This document shows, one piece after another, positions 31,144 to 42,742 of a DNA stretch of 64,000 nucleotides. Under the pieces are notes generated by a model, which searched no databases, was not told the origin of the DNA, and was given only the letters and a program-made list of their open reading frames with translations. Made by a program: the position numbers and the translations under genes. The first letter of the stretch is position 1. The number at the start of each line of letters is the position of its first letter. The DNA is taken from positions 1,998,952-2,062,951 of the forward strand of contig NW_006767438.1 in the NCBI RefSeq assembly GCF_000264995.1, read 5' to 3'. This DNA is from Punctularia strigosozonata HHB-11173 SS5. Its lineage: Eukaryota; Basidiomycota; Agaricomycetes; Corticiales; Punctulariaceae.

Positions 31144-31815
31144 ATGACTTCTCAAGACTGCGCGACGGAACTCTCCCCCACAACTCACACCAAAGCTGCT
31201 CCTGCTACCGACAGCCAGTCTCCAATTATCAATCTATCCTGGTATCGGTTTCTTATGCTTCCGGAATCTGAGCAAAAGGACCTGGTACGTGGCCCCGTGC
31301 TTATATTATGGACTCTTCTACCAAGTGTTCTTGATGTCCAGGATGCAATGGCAATTCTTTCAACATTCGAGCCCCTCGACCATCTACCACAGGAGCTCGA
31401 CGGGAGCACCGGCACCGAAACGCCGCCGCCGGAGCTATTCCTTGGCATACCTCTCGACACCGACATGATTTTTGACTACGCGTACAAATACGAGCTTTAT
31501 GCCTACGTAGACAAGAGGACGATGGGTCCGCTGGGGTGGGTTCCACCGGAAGAAGTCACGGAGAACACAGTCATCAACGTCGACTCTACGACGTACCAGG
31601 TGTACGACGACATCCAGGAATACCTGTGGCCGCACGTTTCCTTCAAGACGGGGTATGGAAATCCCGATCCCGAGACGCCATTTGTTCCCATCTTTTCCCT
31701 TTGCTCCAACCGGGATCCACTCGACAAGCGACCGAGTGCGGAGACAATAGCGGAAATACGAGCGGAGTTCGGTCTCAAGGAAGATCCTAAATGGTACTTG
31801 ACCATGTTTGCATGA
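31144..31815 (+). CDS. Undescribed ~204-aa family, copy 2
   Basis: Exons 31144-31284 and 31342-31815 with a 57-nt phase-0 intron (GTACGT...GTCCAG); 204 aa. The unspliced frame also happens to be open, but the homologue at 24752-25444 has the same intron and lacks the intervening residues, so the spliced form is preferred. Shared motifs are SWYRF, ILSTFEPLDHLP, GIPLDTDMIFDYA, YLWPHVSFKTGYGNPDPETPF, LCSNRDPLDKRPS and EFGLKEDPKWYL. Acidic, no signal peptide, no membrane segment. Function unknown. A relic copy lies directly downstream, so this family has been amplified locally. Confidence 0.75.
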   Translation: MTSQDCATELSPTTHTKAAPATDSQSPIINLSWYRFLMLPESEQKDLVRGPVLILWTLLPSVLDVQDAMAILSTFEPLDHLPQELDGSTGTETPPPELFLGIPLDTDMIFDYAYKYELYAYVDKRTMGPLGWVPPEEVTENTVINVDSTTYQVYDDIQEYLWPHVSFKTGYGNPDPETPFVPIFSLCSNRDPLDKRPSAETIAEIRAEFGLKEDPKWYLTMFA

Positions 31816-31999
31816 CGTATGCCCGCGAAATGCGGACTTGCGGGCGTTCGTCGACATCGCTTGGAGGATGGACTGAAGGCATGCAATGCCCTAATCGTTC
31901 AAGCGCGTGGTGTTGTTCAATGAACCATGGACGTTTGTAAGCGCGATGGTCGTGCTATGTCCTTGTATCATATGTGCAACGTATACCCTGCGATTCATC

Positions 32000-32245
32000 G
32001 TCCATCCATTGTTCTATGCACTGTGGGGTAGGCGAGCGGCGAGCAGACAGGAGGAATACCCGGTTTTGCCTTCCTCGACACCAACCGCTCATCTGGCCGA
32101 ACCTTCGAGGCTACGACATGCCGGATTCCACGAAATTGTTCCTACCCAAGTCGCTCCAACTACGATCCACTCAAACAACGGCCTTCGAGGAGTTTGCTCG
32201 CACACGAGACGAGCTCGGATGGCAATTTGACCGTGTGAACATTGC
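32000..32245 (+). pseudogene. Undescribed ~205-aa family, relic copy 4
   Basis: Only the C-terminal third is left: WPNLRGYDMPDSTKLFLPKS (compare WPHVSFKTGYGNPDPETPFVP), SNYDPLKQRPS in another frame, then EEFARTRDELG. At least two frameshifts. It lies about 200 bp downstream of the intact copy 2, in the same orientation. Confidence 0.65.
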
Positions 32246-32921
32246 GTCACGCCTGCGACACTGACGGCTCTTGTTAACGTTCCCTCCCAACTGAACTTGT
32301 CACCTCGGGGGTGGGACGCTCGGCTCATCCATCTTTTCAGACTACCGGCGAACTCAAGCACTCTCGAGTCACCTCTCACTAGACGGATGGGAGATCGATG
32401 GTCATGTTCGCGACTTCGATGGAGATGTGACCTTCATGACACACGGCGTGAACCACACCATCAGATTATGAAGATGTACGGCTCACGGTATTCTGAAAAT
32501 GCCTTCTTTCTACATATCGCATAGGCCCAGGCTCAATCAGTATTCAGGCGTCAAACTATCGAGGATAATCGGTTCTTCCACAAGGAGGTGTGCATCGTGC
32601 AACACAGCATTGGAGATTGCATGATTCCTTTACTGGAAACTCGCGCTCATCCTCGGCGTGCCCTAGTGCCGGTACATGCGAATAGAATGCTGTTTTTATC
32701 GACGGGTTTAGTGGACATCCGTCGAGTCTCCTCGTTCAAGCCCTTACGGGCGCCTACTGCACGGCAACGCTGATCCACGTTGTCGCCAGCGCCGCACAAT
32801 TGACATACCTTCCGCAGGGATCGGAGGTCAAGTTGCTTAAAGTGAGGATTCCGTTGGACCTATGAAACGACATATACTGAACTCGTTCTCCCCCCAAAAG
32901 CTGCTGTAACTAGCTATCATC
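32246..32921. other. Intergenic upstream of the calpain gene
   Basis: Nothing recognised; presumably contains the calpain promoter. Confidence 0.35.
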
Positions 32922-35900
32922 ATGTTGCGCCTCTTTCAAGGAAGATGGTCTCGAGAGTATGAACAGAAGGCCGATAAGGCGGTGAGAATGACGTTCATGA
33001 TGTGAAGGTATGAGAACCTCATACCGAATTATCGTAGGGTCTTTTTGTGAAAGAGGAACTCGACAAAGCGATCGAAAGATGCAAGGAGAAGGTACAGAAT
33101 ATAGCGGAAGAATGTCGGTAAGTGAAACGGCGTGACCTCCTGTTCTTCGTCTCACGACCCTCGTTCATCTCAGGTCGCAAAATCAGAGGTTCAGGTGAGC
33201 ACGATGGGGTCCATGCTCCAATATACGTCGCTAACGGCGTACCAGGGACATCGAATTTGACCTCGAAGAAGATCGAGACAGATGTCTCAACGGTTTAGCG
33301 CCTTCCGATGGCGACGATCTTTCGCCCGGAGACGTGATGCGCCTCTACCAGATATTCGACAAACCCGAGTTCTTCATCGATGGCGCCTCTTCGGGAGATA
33401 TAAGCCAAGGCGCGCTAGGAGACTGCTGGTTCCTGTCGGCCGTCGCCACGGTCGCGACGGTTCCGAAATTGATCGACAGAATATGCGTCGCAGTATGGTT
33501 GCGTTCTGCGTTGCTACGTTTGAACGACGATCTGACGCATGCTCAGCGCGATGAACAGGTCGGCGTCTACGGTTTTGTCTTCCACAACGAATCGGGCTGG
33601 ACAGATGTGATCATCGACGAGTGCGCGCAAAGGTCATCGTGAACTGGCTTTCCTCCATCTGATCGCCGATTCTCAGTCTTCTCTTCACGAACTACACGAG
33701 ACTGGAAGATCTGGAGACGGCTGTGAGTACACCAGCTGATCTTTCGCTATGTCGATGGGCAACATTGAACCGTTCTTCTCGCCCAGGAACTGGATAAGCG
33801 GCCGGACAAGCGTGGGCGTAGAGCTCTGTACTTTGCCTCTTCTCTTACGGAAAACGAGACATGGGTGTAAGCTGGTCAGTGCTCATTGGAACTGCATCTG
33901 AAGAGATCTCCATAGCCCCCTCTTCGAAAAGGCATACGCCAAGCTGTTCGGAGATTACAAAGCACTTGCAGGCGGATACTGCTCTTGTGCTATCGAGGAC
34001 ATGACGGGGTGGGTTTGCATTGGGGTGAGCTCTCCACGTTGTGATTGACGCAACGATTCCCAGGGGTGTTTCCACAACGATGCAAATGGCGGATATCCTC
34101 GATCCGGACAGGCTGTGGAACGACCAGCTGACGCGAGCTAACCGCGATATGTTGTTCTCGTGCTACATAATGCAAAACAAAGCAGGTTCGCGTGACTTCG
34201 TGAAAGGTAGGCAGCAAGTGTCAATTGAAGATTATTTCTGACTGAGCACCGTTTTACCGATTTATCCAGGCATTCGAACGAGTGAGTTGCTCAGAAGTAA
34301 TCATCCCGCGTTCTCTGTGACGAGCTTGCCGCCTTCTTGTTCAGATCATGCGTACTCTGTTCTATCTGTAGTTGAACATAACGGTGACTGAAACAAGTTC
34401 GCTTGGGGCTGAAGGGATGCTGACGCCAGCCGCCATCGCTCAGGTAAACGATTCGTTAAAGTCCGGAATCCCTGGGGCGAGCGCGAGTGGTCCGGCAAGT
34501 GGAGTGACGGATCGAAGGAATGGACCAAAGAGTGGTTGATGGCGCTAGATGATCTGAACCACAAGTTTGGCGATGACGGAGAATTCCTAATGGAATGTAC
34601 GTGACTAGCTGCTGGCCACTTGCACCATGTAGCTGATACCCTTGCTCTATCGTAGACCCCGAGTTCCTGACCACCTTCACGAGGCTCGACAAGACGAGGC
34701 TCTTTGATTCCTCGTGGGTCTTGAGCTCGCAATGGCTCGAAGTCTACGCACGTCCGTTCCCAGGCAGGCATCCTTTCCGTGCTCGCTTTGCGCCGACTTG
34801 ATCTCACAGCTCGCACTAGCGGCATGGAAGTTCGGCGATGTATCATGTACGGCCTTACTCCGCTCGCTATCATTGTTTTTGGCTAATCTGTAGACAGTCA
34901 CTGTGAAGGTCGATGGCAAAACCCCTTCGATTTTTGTTCTCTCGCAACTGGAGACGAGGTATTATCAAGGTCTCGAGGGTCCTTATGGTTGGACTTTCGA
35001 CTTTGTCGTTTATCCCAAATCCGCCATGAAACCTATCGCTCGATCTCGTCACAACATGCTCTGGGATCGCAGCGTCGTTGCAGAAATCGATCTGGAAGCC
35101 GGGGATTACGTTGTACACGTACGCGCGCCATCAGCGAGTGCTCGTAGTCTACTCATGCCTGTTCCTCCAGGTTCGGTTGGACCGCTCACGTCTCAGGGCC
35201 GACAACTGGTTCTTCGAGAACATATCGAAATGGGATGAGCGCAAGCGGGTCAGAAAGCTCACACAGCAGGCCATCAGCCAAAGCATCGCGTCCAGTGAGT
35301 CAGCACGGCTTACGTATCCCATCTCCCACTGAACCCTTCATCCGATAGATTTCGATCCTTCGTAAGACTCAGAGCGTTACGTCGACACGAGAGGCTTACT
35401 CATATTCACCTGCATGCAGGCCGTGGACGGACTACCTCCCTCCTCCCAACGAGTCGTTCGGGGGAGAGGACCTGACCGAGCTCGAGATGAATGCATTCGC
35501 CGCCGCCGTACAGGGCCGTCAGCTCACAAAGGCTGTCTCGACGAGCGTCATCGAGCGAAGTAGTCTCGTAGATCAGGTCCTACATGCGGAAATTAAGGCC
35601 GCCACGTCCCAGCCTGAGAGCGAGGAGCATGCTTCGTCGAAGAAGGCGGACAACGCCGACTCGAGCGACACGGACTCGACCGAATCGAATGACGGGAGCG
35701 ACGAGGAAAGGAAGCCGGACACGATGGACGACAAGAAGGAGGCAAAGACGGAAGCGAAGGAAGATAGGAAGACCGAGACCTTAATCGTTGACGGTATCAG
35801 CGATGTCCTCACACAGCCCCCACCCCTCATAGTCGACCCTGGCGCGATTTGCGACATATGCAAGGTGCGTTTCCTCCTTGACGACCGTCTGTTGGTATTT

Positions 35901-36321
35901 CGCTAATCCACGGAGATCTCCTCAGATGTCGCCCATCGTTGGGCCCTTATACAAGTGCCTCGAGTACGTTCCAACTGCTTGCTACAACCCAAGAGCGAAG
36001 TATCACTCACCCCTTCCTCTAACCTCTAAAAGTGCCGAATGCACCAACTTCGATATGTGCCAGCAGTGCTACGGCTCGGGCAAGCACGACCCATCGCACC
36101 GCGTCCTCCGACTAGACACGTCCGAAGACGCCCAAAAAGCGGCCCTGACGTACGACGATCAGATCGATCCCAACGACAAGATCGTCCTCGGCCTCAAGGT
36201 TTATACCAAGCGCGACTTCCCCGCCAATATCAAGGGACAGCTGCGGCACGGCACGGTGCTCAAGTGGACGAAGAACGGGAAAGCGGTCAAGCCTACTGCC
36301 GGATCGACGACGCAAGCCTGA
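32922..36321 (+). CDS. Calpain-type cysteine protease with C-terminal ZZ zinc finger
   Basis: Intron-rich gene (a dozen or more exons) from ATG 32922 (MLRLFQGRWSREYEQKADKA) to TGA 36319-36321. The CysPc core contains DISQGALGDCWFLSAVA (catalytic Cys codon 33424-33426), NHAYSVLSVVEH (His codon 34347-34349) and VKVRNPWGEREWSGKW (Asn codon 34467-34469), so the triad is complete. Next is a domain III-like beta region (IFVLSQLETRYY; VVAEIDLEAGDYVVHVRLDR), then an acidic/Lys/Ser linker (~35600-35790). A ZZ finger follows, with CDIC, YKC, C.NFDMC..C and H....H over two small introns, and a basic tail with LRHGTVLKW. Calpains are cytosolic limited-proteolysis enzymes and ZZ fingers bind protein tails. 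Substrate unknown. The splice between YKCL and the next ZZ exon gives C-x4-C where C-x2-C is usual, so it may be slightly off. A duplicated fragment of this gene sits at 24556-24707. Confidence 0.85.
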
Positions 36322-37480
36322 AGCTGTTGTTGACGACATTCTATGCGCGACGTGCGTGCCTGGTGCTCGACGATACATTTCCTTTATGTTATCGAGACAT
36401 GCGGGCGAGTCGGGTACCTTCGTCACGGTTCATGGTGCACCAAGGAAGTGGCGTACTGAACATCTGTGAATAAGCTCCATGGCCGGGGTATCAGCCTGTC
36501 TCACACATCTTAGAGCTACAACGGACGACCCAGCACCGCCATACCCAACTCAATGTATCGTACACAATTTATAACATCCCCTCCATCGCCATTCGCATAT
36601 ACTCATGTGTGCCTTCCGTTCATCTTCTCTCACACGGAGACGACCGTCTATACCTGTGATCTTACGACAGATACACCGACTAGGCGTTGTGTGCAGACTC
36701 ACGCCACATGAACGATTCTCACCCCAGCGGTGGGCCAGAGCCAAAGGGGAACCGAAGCTAATGCGTAGATGATTTCGCCCGTTTCGCGGTCTGCGTCGCT
36801 GACCCGTGGGTGTAAACGGCACGCGAGTGATCGACCCGGGAACCCCTTCCGTCATGTGACATATGCAACTCGGAGGTATTTCACTCATTGGCTGCAACGT
36901 TCTTAACGTAGCGCGATCCGTCGGCGTCCTCTCATGTCGGCGAGAGCGTCACCGAGCACCGGGCCCCGATGCTGAGATGTCCGTAGCCATATATGCCCGA
37001 GAAGCGCGAACGTCGTTCTCATCAGGCGTCTCCGAGACGCTGCGGGGAAATTTAACCTTTGTCGTGTGAAGACGATTGTTGTTGTAGTGGGTCGCCCTCG
37101 GTCCAAGTCGGACGGCGAGGTGAGCGGCGCTTTCTGGTAGAAGTCGTATCGGAGCGTATTGAAGAAGGGGGGAGGGTGGAGTAGATATTGCCTGACGAAT
37201 CCGAAGCGCGCTCGTCCGGAGCGGGACAACGTCGGGAGCAAAGCAGAGTATTCCGACATTATTCCCACGGATGGAAGCTAGATTCGGCACCGAGCCCAGC
37301 AGGAAAGACGCCGAAGGTCGAGTGAGCCTCGTTTCCGGACGCATCTGGTCATCGCGCTCGCATGGCCGGACAATATCAAGCCGCAAATCCCCCGGTCATA
37401 TCCTGCATGCGCCGTAGCTACTCTCACTTCTTCTTCCCTCCCCACAAAAACCCGTCTACTCGCTGTCGCTCAGGAGCACT
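36322..37480. other. Intergenic, nothing recognised
   Basis: 1.1 kb between the calpain and the 7TM pair. Only short frames; no motif. Confidence 0.35.
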
Positions 37481-39443
37481 ATGGTCGACTGGCACTCGGA
37501 AGCAGAGCTGATCCATGACGGATGTGAGTACCACCACCACCGTATCCTGTACCAATCGCAATATCTGCATGCACTGACGACCCCGCAGTCATCTCCCTCT
37601 ACCTGTCGCACGCGCTCATCGGGCTCTACTTCTGGGAGGTCGTCAACACGATGGGGTTCGAATGGGAGCTGCTGTCGCGCAGAACAAAGTTCCGGTGGCC
37701 CATGGTGCGCGTCGCCCCAACCCGCTCAGCGCAGACCGGTTCGTTCATCCCGAGCTGACTCTGTTCTGGACACCAGATCTTCTACTTTGCGGCGCGGTAC
37801 TCCATGGTGGCGGCGATGATCGGACTGTGAGCGCCCCGGCCTTACCGCTACGCGAGCACGGAGATTCACTCAACGCGACTTCCCCTCGCCAGTCTTATCG
37901 GGCTGGACGTGAACAGCCGAAAGCTAAACTGCAAAGCGTTATGGGAGGCTACGGATGCTTTCAGCCAGGCCTCCGTCGGCTTCTCGTCCATCAACCTCGC
38001 CTTGCGAGTGTGCGTCTTCCCCGACTCTCTCCTCTCCTGACCAAAAGAAAAACTTTCGGTCGGCCTATCCAGTATCGCGATATGGAACCAGACCCGATAC
38101 ATCGCCGGTCTCTTCGGCGTGCTCATCCTCGGCCAGTGGTTCCTCATCTTCCGAAGTAATGTCCCATTCCACTCCAGCCCCTCGTTTGGGTGTTACGCAA
38201 TGGCGACGGCTCATGCATAACTATTACCCTCGCGTGCGCAGGTTTACCGTTGACCGCGGTGTACGTCCCCGACTTTGGCTGCGCGGCGACGTCGGTGAGC
38301 AAGACGTTTATTGCGGCGAGCTACGTGTACACGATGGTCGTCGATACCACCATCCTCGTTCTCAGGTTCTCGCACTCTCGCCCCTCTCTTCCTCTCTGTG
38401 CAATGTGTGTTGACGAAACGTCGGTGTTGTAGCGTGTACAAGCTCGGCGTCTCGCTCCGCGAGCGTAACCCGCCGCTCGTGAAGCTGCTCGTCAGAGACG
38501 GTGTCGTCTACTTCCTGATCGTGTACGTTTTCTCTCCTCATCTTCCTCCTCATCCCCCTTCTCCTACGTCGAACGAGCGCCTGATACCGCCCCTTGAACT
38601 TGCTTCCCGATAGAGTCGTGTTCAACGTCGTGTCCGTGACGTTCATTCTACTAGACCTGAACCCCGTGCTGCGATCCGTGCGTGCCCTCGTTCCGCTCCC
38701 CCGCTCTTCACGTGGGATAACCATGGGCTGCTGACCTTGGGGCGACCTAGATGTTCGGACTGCCCGCGGGCGTCGTGAGCGTGGTGCGTGCCCTTACCCC
38801 CCCCCCCTAATCGGCGTCGCCTTCCGAGTCGAGTCTCCCACCTCTGATTTTCTTTTCTCCCTCCTCGCCCTTAGATCGCCTCGTGCCGCTCGGTGCGAAG
38901 GCTGCACTACTACCTCTCCCCGCCCCTCGACAGCACGTGCGTCCACGCCCCTCTCTGCCCCCCCCCCTCCTCTCCCTCTCACTCTTTGCTGTTACAACTG
39001 CAACAGAAAAAGATACTTCCGACGCTCACGTTGTTGGGGTTTTTGGCAGGGACTCGTTCCGCACGTCGAACCCGTACGTGCCCGGCGCGCGCTGGTGCCG
39101 CGCGCTCCCGCGCATCGTCACCGAGCCGGGCGCGGCGACGACGACGACGGACCACCGGATCCGGTTCGGCAGCGACGCGGTGCGTGAAGCGTCGTCCCCC
39201 CCCCCTTCTTTTGTTTTGCCCGTGAGGGTGTGTGTGTGGAAAGGCTGATTCGAAAGGGGAATGGCGTGTTTTCGTCTGTTTTGGTTATTTCTTTAGCACC
39301 GGACGCCGTCGACGACGGAGGATGACCACGGGGAAGCGAAGGAGGACGAGGGGGTGGTGTATGCGGCGGCCTCGTTGGGATTTGCGGACGCCGGTGGGTT
39401 GGAGATGGGGAGGCTTGGGAGGGCCGCCGCCGCTGCTGTATAG
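37481..39443 (+). CDS. 7TM orphan-receptor-like protein H
   Basis: Many small exons. Exon 1 (37481-37523) encodes MVDWHSEAELIHDG, then come SHALIGLYFWEVVNTMGFEWELLSR-type TM1, IFYFAARYSMVAAMIGL (TM2), DVNSRKLNCKALWEA and FSSINLALRTIAIWNQ (TM3), FGVLILGQWFLIF (TM4), a loop with DFGCAA, VDTTILVLSVYKL (TM5), LVRDGVVYFLIV (TM6) and VSVTFILLDLN (TM7). Conserved loop cysteines (LNC, FGC) fit an extracellular disulfide. The Ser/Thr/Asp-rich cytoplasmic tail ends in poly-Ala with TAG at 39441-39443. It belongs to a second class of uncharacterised Agaricomycete 7TM proteins, distinct from genes A-C (TM3 has LRTIAIWNQ and not LWRMWILW). Gene I, 1.3 kb downstream, is a tandem paralogue. Ligand unknown. 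Confidence 0.75.
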
Positions 39444-40737
39444 GGGGGGAACACGCGATCGGCAAAGTGGAATATGTCGATGAACGATATATCCTGACCG
39501 AGCGAGGCTGGCCAAGAACTTGGGCGTACCCTGGGCCCGCGGAGAAATTCCGACCCCGGCGGCTGAGGTCAGAGTTGCGGTGACCGGTCGCGAGGGCGGA
39601 GGGCGGGGGAGATAGGGGCACGATCCTTCGGTGTAGTTAGTGCGGGCGTCGTAAGCGCTCCGGTCCGCGAAAGTTTAAGGCGAGAGGGCTGTCCCGCTGG
39701 CTACGCGGCGCTCATTCCGTGCGCGCGATGGTGAAACACTTGCATGCTTGTAGAGTATGTCGAACGCATCATCGTTGTAGAATACGATAACACGGGACGG
39801 GTATGTATACATATCTAGAGGCGCCCCCCCCCCCTTCCCCCGATGCGATCTTGACTGCGGCGGGCGGTCACAAGCGATTGCCTTTGCTGGAAGAAACTTC
39901 GCTCCAAGACAGATGCTGTCGTCGCGGACTTCTTTCGCGTATGAATTTGGTATGAATGATGAGTAACTGATATCTCGGATGGGGGAAGGGGGAAAAAAAG
40001 AACAAGGCGATACTTTCAGACGGATTTGACAGCGCGCAAGTCAAAGCAGGCATCGTATCGAGTACATATAAGGTTGGGTCAGCCTATCGGAGGCCGCTTT
40101 AGGCATCGCCACTTCGGCCACCTCCATCATCCGAACAGAACGCGTAAATACGATCGAGCATATATACTCCCTTGGTCTCTTCTGTACATAAGCAACTTGA
40201 GACGTATCAGTGTCCACGTATCGTGCTGCGAGTTGATGCAGGTTTTCAAAATGAACGCGCAGGCGGCGTGTTATTAAACCCTAAATCGCCGCCACCTTCT
40301 TGAAGTTTCCGCGCAGCTCGAGCAGTATTTCTATCTCTCGAGTCGCTCAGTAGCGCCTCTTGTAGACGTCTAGCAGCTTGAGACAAGTCAGATAGCGTCG
40401 TATTCAACCAGACGAACGATTTTATAGATCTGAAGCGAATTTGAGCCCTCCTCGGCTTTCCTCGCACGGCGCCCGGGCTTGGCGGGACCGGGATGTCCCG
40501 ATTTGGCAAGTCGTTTTGCGGTGCGTACGTTATTCTCCGCTTTCACGCTCCTTCGGAGGAATTACGGGGGGAGGCGCGATGGTGGTTCTCCGTGGGCAGC
40601 CATCTCGAGCTTGCACGGCCAATTACCTCCCTATGTCGACAGGGGTTTTTTCCCCCTTCTCTCTCGCTTGCAACTTGGACGACCTGCACGCCCTCCCCTC
40701 TCTCCCCCTTTCGCCTCGTTTGGGGCTTTCGGACGAT
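39444..40737. other. Intergenic between tandem 7TM genes
   Basis: No supported gene. C-rich homopolymer at about 39822-39835. Presumably holds the promoter of gene I. Confidence 0.35.
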
Positions 40738-42742
40738 GGTGGATTGGCACTCCGTGGACGAGCAGGTCAAGGACGCATGTGAGGACCCAAACTCGCTTTT
40801 GCTGGGTCGCGGCCCCGATTGACGCCGCGCCCGTCGTTCCCGTTCGCCCCCGCAGCGATCAGCGCCTACCTCGCGCACGCGCTGTTCGGGCTGTACCTCT
40901 GGGAGTTTGCGACCTCGCTGGGGTTCGAGTGGGAGGTGCTCACGCGGCGGCGGCGGTTCCGGTGGTGGATGGTGCGCCTCTTCTTTCCTAACTTTGGCGC
41001 CGTCCCTTTCGCTGATACTACCTTGACGGGCAGATCTTCTACTTTGCCGGCCGATACTGCCTCCTCGGCTCCCTCATCGCCTAGTGCGTGGTGTGCTCTC
41101 CCTCCCGCCATCCTCCCATGTCTTCTCGTCCGCCGATAGCTGACCCGGCGCGTTTCCGTTATCCTCCAGCATCGTCTCTCTCAACGTCGAGAGCGGCGCG
41201 TTGAACTGCGAGGCGGTCTGGATATGCGTGCAGTTCCTCGGCGCGGCCGCCTCTGGGTTCTCGAGCATCAACCTCTCCCTGCGCACGTACGTCCCGGTCT
41301 CCCCCCCCCATCTCTCCCCACTCTCTCCCTTCCCAACTTCTCTCTCTCCCTCTCATCTCATCTGATCTCGAACTTTCCCTCCTCTCCTCTCCCAAAAAAA
41401 GGGGGATACTGACGTTCGTCGTCGTCTCGGACAGGATCGCGATCTGGGACCAGAACCGCTACGTCGTCTCGCTCATCGTGCTCATCATCCTCGGCCACTG
41501 GGCTCTCATCGCGCAGAGTGCGTCTTTTCCCCTCCCTCTACTCGCTTCCTTTCCTTTCCGGCTTACGGCGAAACGGGACTTCCACCGGGGGGTTTTTTTT
41601 TCTCTCTTTTTTTTTCAGCGGCGATACTGACGACGACGGTCATCCCCGAATTCGGCTGCGTCGTGGCCACGCTCAACCTCCGCCTCCTCGTCGCCACCTT
41701 CTTCTACTCCATCTTCTTCGACCTCGTCGTGCTGCTCCTCAGGTTAACCGCCGGTCGTGCCATCTGGACCTCGCGTCACGCGTGTCTCATGCGTTTCTCT
41801 ATTGACAGCGCGTGGAAGCTGCGGTACTCGTTCGGCGGCGGGAGCGGCAAGCGCAACGCGCCGATCGTCACGCTGCTGTTCAAAGACGGCCTGATCTATT
41901 TCCTCGTCGCGTACGTTTGCCCCTTTCGCCGCGCCCATTTTTGTTGCCCTCGGGGAGACTCATCTCGTGCGGGTTTTGGTTTCGGTCGGGCGCGCGGCAG
42001 CATCGTCGTCAACCTCCTCGCCGGCGTATTCATGATCCTCAACCTGAACGGCGTCATGAGCACCGTTGAGTCGTTCCCCCCCACCCCCTCCTCGTCGCGT
42101 CGCGTCTTAACCGTCACACCATGCCTGCCCCGCCAGATATTCGAAACCCCGGCGTTAGTGTTCAGCACCGTCCGTAAAACCCCTTCCGTTTTTTCCCTCT
42201 CTCTCGTCGGGAGGAATGAAAACCGGAATCGCTGACGCGCTCCGTTTTTTTTTATTTTTAATTTTCCACCCGCGTGTTGATCTTGAAAACCACAGATCGC
42301 GGCCTCGCGCGTCGTCCGTCGGTTGCACCGGTATCAAACGCCGCTCATGGATCTCTCGTACGTATCATCGCCGACGATCCTGCACCCTTCGTGTTCTTCG
42401 TTCTTCGTTTTCTGTACTGACGCCCTCTTTTTTTTTCTTGAAAAAAATTTTTAAAAAAATAGCACGATACGACCGTCCACGCGCTCGCTGCCGCTGCCGT
42501 ATCACCGGTACAGCCGAGGCGGGCCGCAACTACGGGACCACCCCCACCCCCACCGCCAGAGCCACAAGCTCGAGGTTCCGTTCCACTCGATCGAGTTCAG
42601 CGACCCCTTGGACGACCGCTCGCGCTCGCACTCGCGTTCGCCGGGGCCGGAGCCGTCGTCGTCGTCGTCGTCGAATTACCAGAAGTATCCGGACGTGAGC
42701 GCGGACATCGAGATGGGCGATACGCGTCACGATCGGACTTGA
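40738..42742 (+). CDS. 7TM orphan-receptor-like protein I
   Basis: Paralogue of gene H with matching exon structure. MVDWHSVDEQVKDA is encoded by exon 1 (donor after ...GACGCAT, phase 1), followed by YLAHALFGLYLWEFATSLGF, IFYFAGRYCLLGSLIA, SGALNCEAVW, FSSINLSLRTIAIWDQNRY, LIILGHWALIAQ, IPEFGCVVA, FFDLVVLLLSAWKL, LLFKDGLIYFLVA, AGVFMILNLNG and IFETPALVFSTIAASR. The C-terminal ~110 residues are hydrophilic, with His/Pro, Arg/Ser and a Ser run, ending DIEMGDTRHDRT at TGA 42740-42742: a long cytoplasmic tail suited to phosphorylation. Same topology as H with seven membrane spans. Several introns contain T- or C-runs. Function unknown. Confidence 0.75.

Noticed and set aside
39118-39621. 167-codon Pro/Ser-rich minus frame
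   Set aside because: Antisense to the 3' exons of 7TM gene H; composition-driven.
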